Shown here in pieces: positions 5,943 through 6,128 of a stretch of DNA of 6,128 nt. Both the position numbers and the translations under genes were made by a program. The notes beneath the pieces are model-generated. The model was not told the DNA's origin and searched no databases. It was given only the letters and a program-made list of their open reading frames with translations. Numbering within the stretch: position 1 is the stretch's first letter; every line of letters starts with the position of its first letter. Source of the DNA: Actinomycetes bacterium (GTDB taxonomy: Bacteria; Actinomycetota; Actinomycetes; Actinomycetales; Microbacteriaceae); contig JAEWKY010000070.1 of NCBI GenBank assembly GCA_023457615.1, positions 1 to 6,128 of the forward strand, given 5' to 3'.

Positions 5943-6128
5943 ATGTCCGACTCCGCTCCGCCCGCGGCCGGCTGGTACGCCGACCCCGAGAACCCCGCCG
6001 GCGAGCGCTGGTGGAACGGCTCCGGCTGGTCGGACCACAGGCGCGCCTCGACGGTCGCCGGCCCCGCGGCCCCCGCGCCGGTCGGCCCGGCCTCGCCCGA
6101 CGGGTTCGCGTTCGGCACGGGCGCGACC
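5943..6128 (+). CDS. DUF2510-domain protein, N-terminal part (3' end outside window)
   Basis: This frame is open from the ATG at 5943 to the window end, giving 62 visible residues. Residues 9-32 match the short DUF2510 pattern: AGWYADP (9-15), then ERWWNGSGWSDH (21-32), a Trp-rich motif common at the N-terminus of actinobacterial proteins, many of which carry membrane segments further on. The function of the domain is not established. After it comes an Ala/Pro-rich linker (about 35-52) with no membrane helix yet. Upstream, a TAGATT hexamer 7 nt before the ATG and the lack of an RBS suggest a leaderless transcript separate from glgX. The rest of the protein, which would define its role, is beyond the window. 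Confidence 0.85.
   Translation, partial: MSDSAPPAAGWYADPENPAGERWWNGSGWSDHRRASTVAGPAAPAPVGPASPDGFAFGTGAT

Noticed and set aside
1..6128. CRISPR arrays, tRNA genes, insertion sequences, att sites, defence genes
   Set aside because: Reading both strands showed no regularly spaced repeats, tRNA-like cloverleaf, transposase frame or terminal repeats. All coding space is taken by six metabolic, regulatory or DUF genes.

Overview
The window is very GC-rich, coding-dense DNA with strong G/C third-position bias. It carries a GlgX-type debranching enzyme, a DUF2510 protein, and two genes whose ATG sits 7 nt after a TAnnnT hexamer with no Shine-Dalgarno sequence. This combination suggests a high-GC actinomycete, possibly of the Microbacteriaceae. 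The family assignment is an inference from style, not from a marker gene.

Layout, left to right: (1) the 3' part of a thiamine-diphosphate (TPP) enzyme gene on + (2-628, cut by the window start). (2) A two-gene operon on -, read right to left: an AMP-forming acyl-CoA ligase (1669-3180) followed by a CaiB/BaiF family (class III) CoA-transferase or acyl-CoA racemase (612-1676). These two overlap by 8 nt and the second has its own RBS. The operon's end overlaps the end of the TPP gene by 17 nt. (3) A 98-bp divergent intergenic region (3181-3278) with a relatively AT-rich core and an inverted repeat. (4) A MarR-family regulator on + (3279-3770). (5) glgX on + (3817-5898), the glycogen debranching enzyme. 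(6) The 5' end of a DUF2510-domain protein on + (5943 to the window end). No stretch longer than 300 bases lacks a gene. No RNA gene, insertion sequence, CRISPR array or prophage feature was seen.

Functional reading: the left half looks like a small carboxylic-acid catabolic module. The ligase would activate an acid to its CoA thioester and the CaiB-family enzyme would transfer the CoA or epimerise the thioester. The divergent MarR protein probably represses the operon through the palindrome at 3221-3234. The TPP enzyme may act on a 2-oxo acid or acyl-CoA of the same pathway, but its convergent orientation makes that link weaker. The substrate cannot be read from the sequence. The right half is separate housekeeping: glgX removes limit-dextrin branches from glycogen and appears to have its own leaderless promoter.

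Most genes here belong to well-known families. I see no clear evidence of an undescribed system. The parts most worth a second look are the regulatory architecture of the divergent region, the racemase-like His/Asp pair in the CaiB-family protein with its shortened C-terminus, and the matched leaderless promoters.
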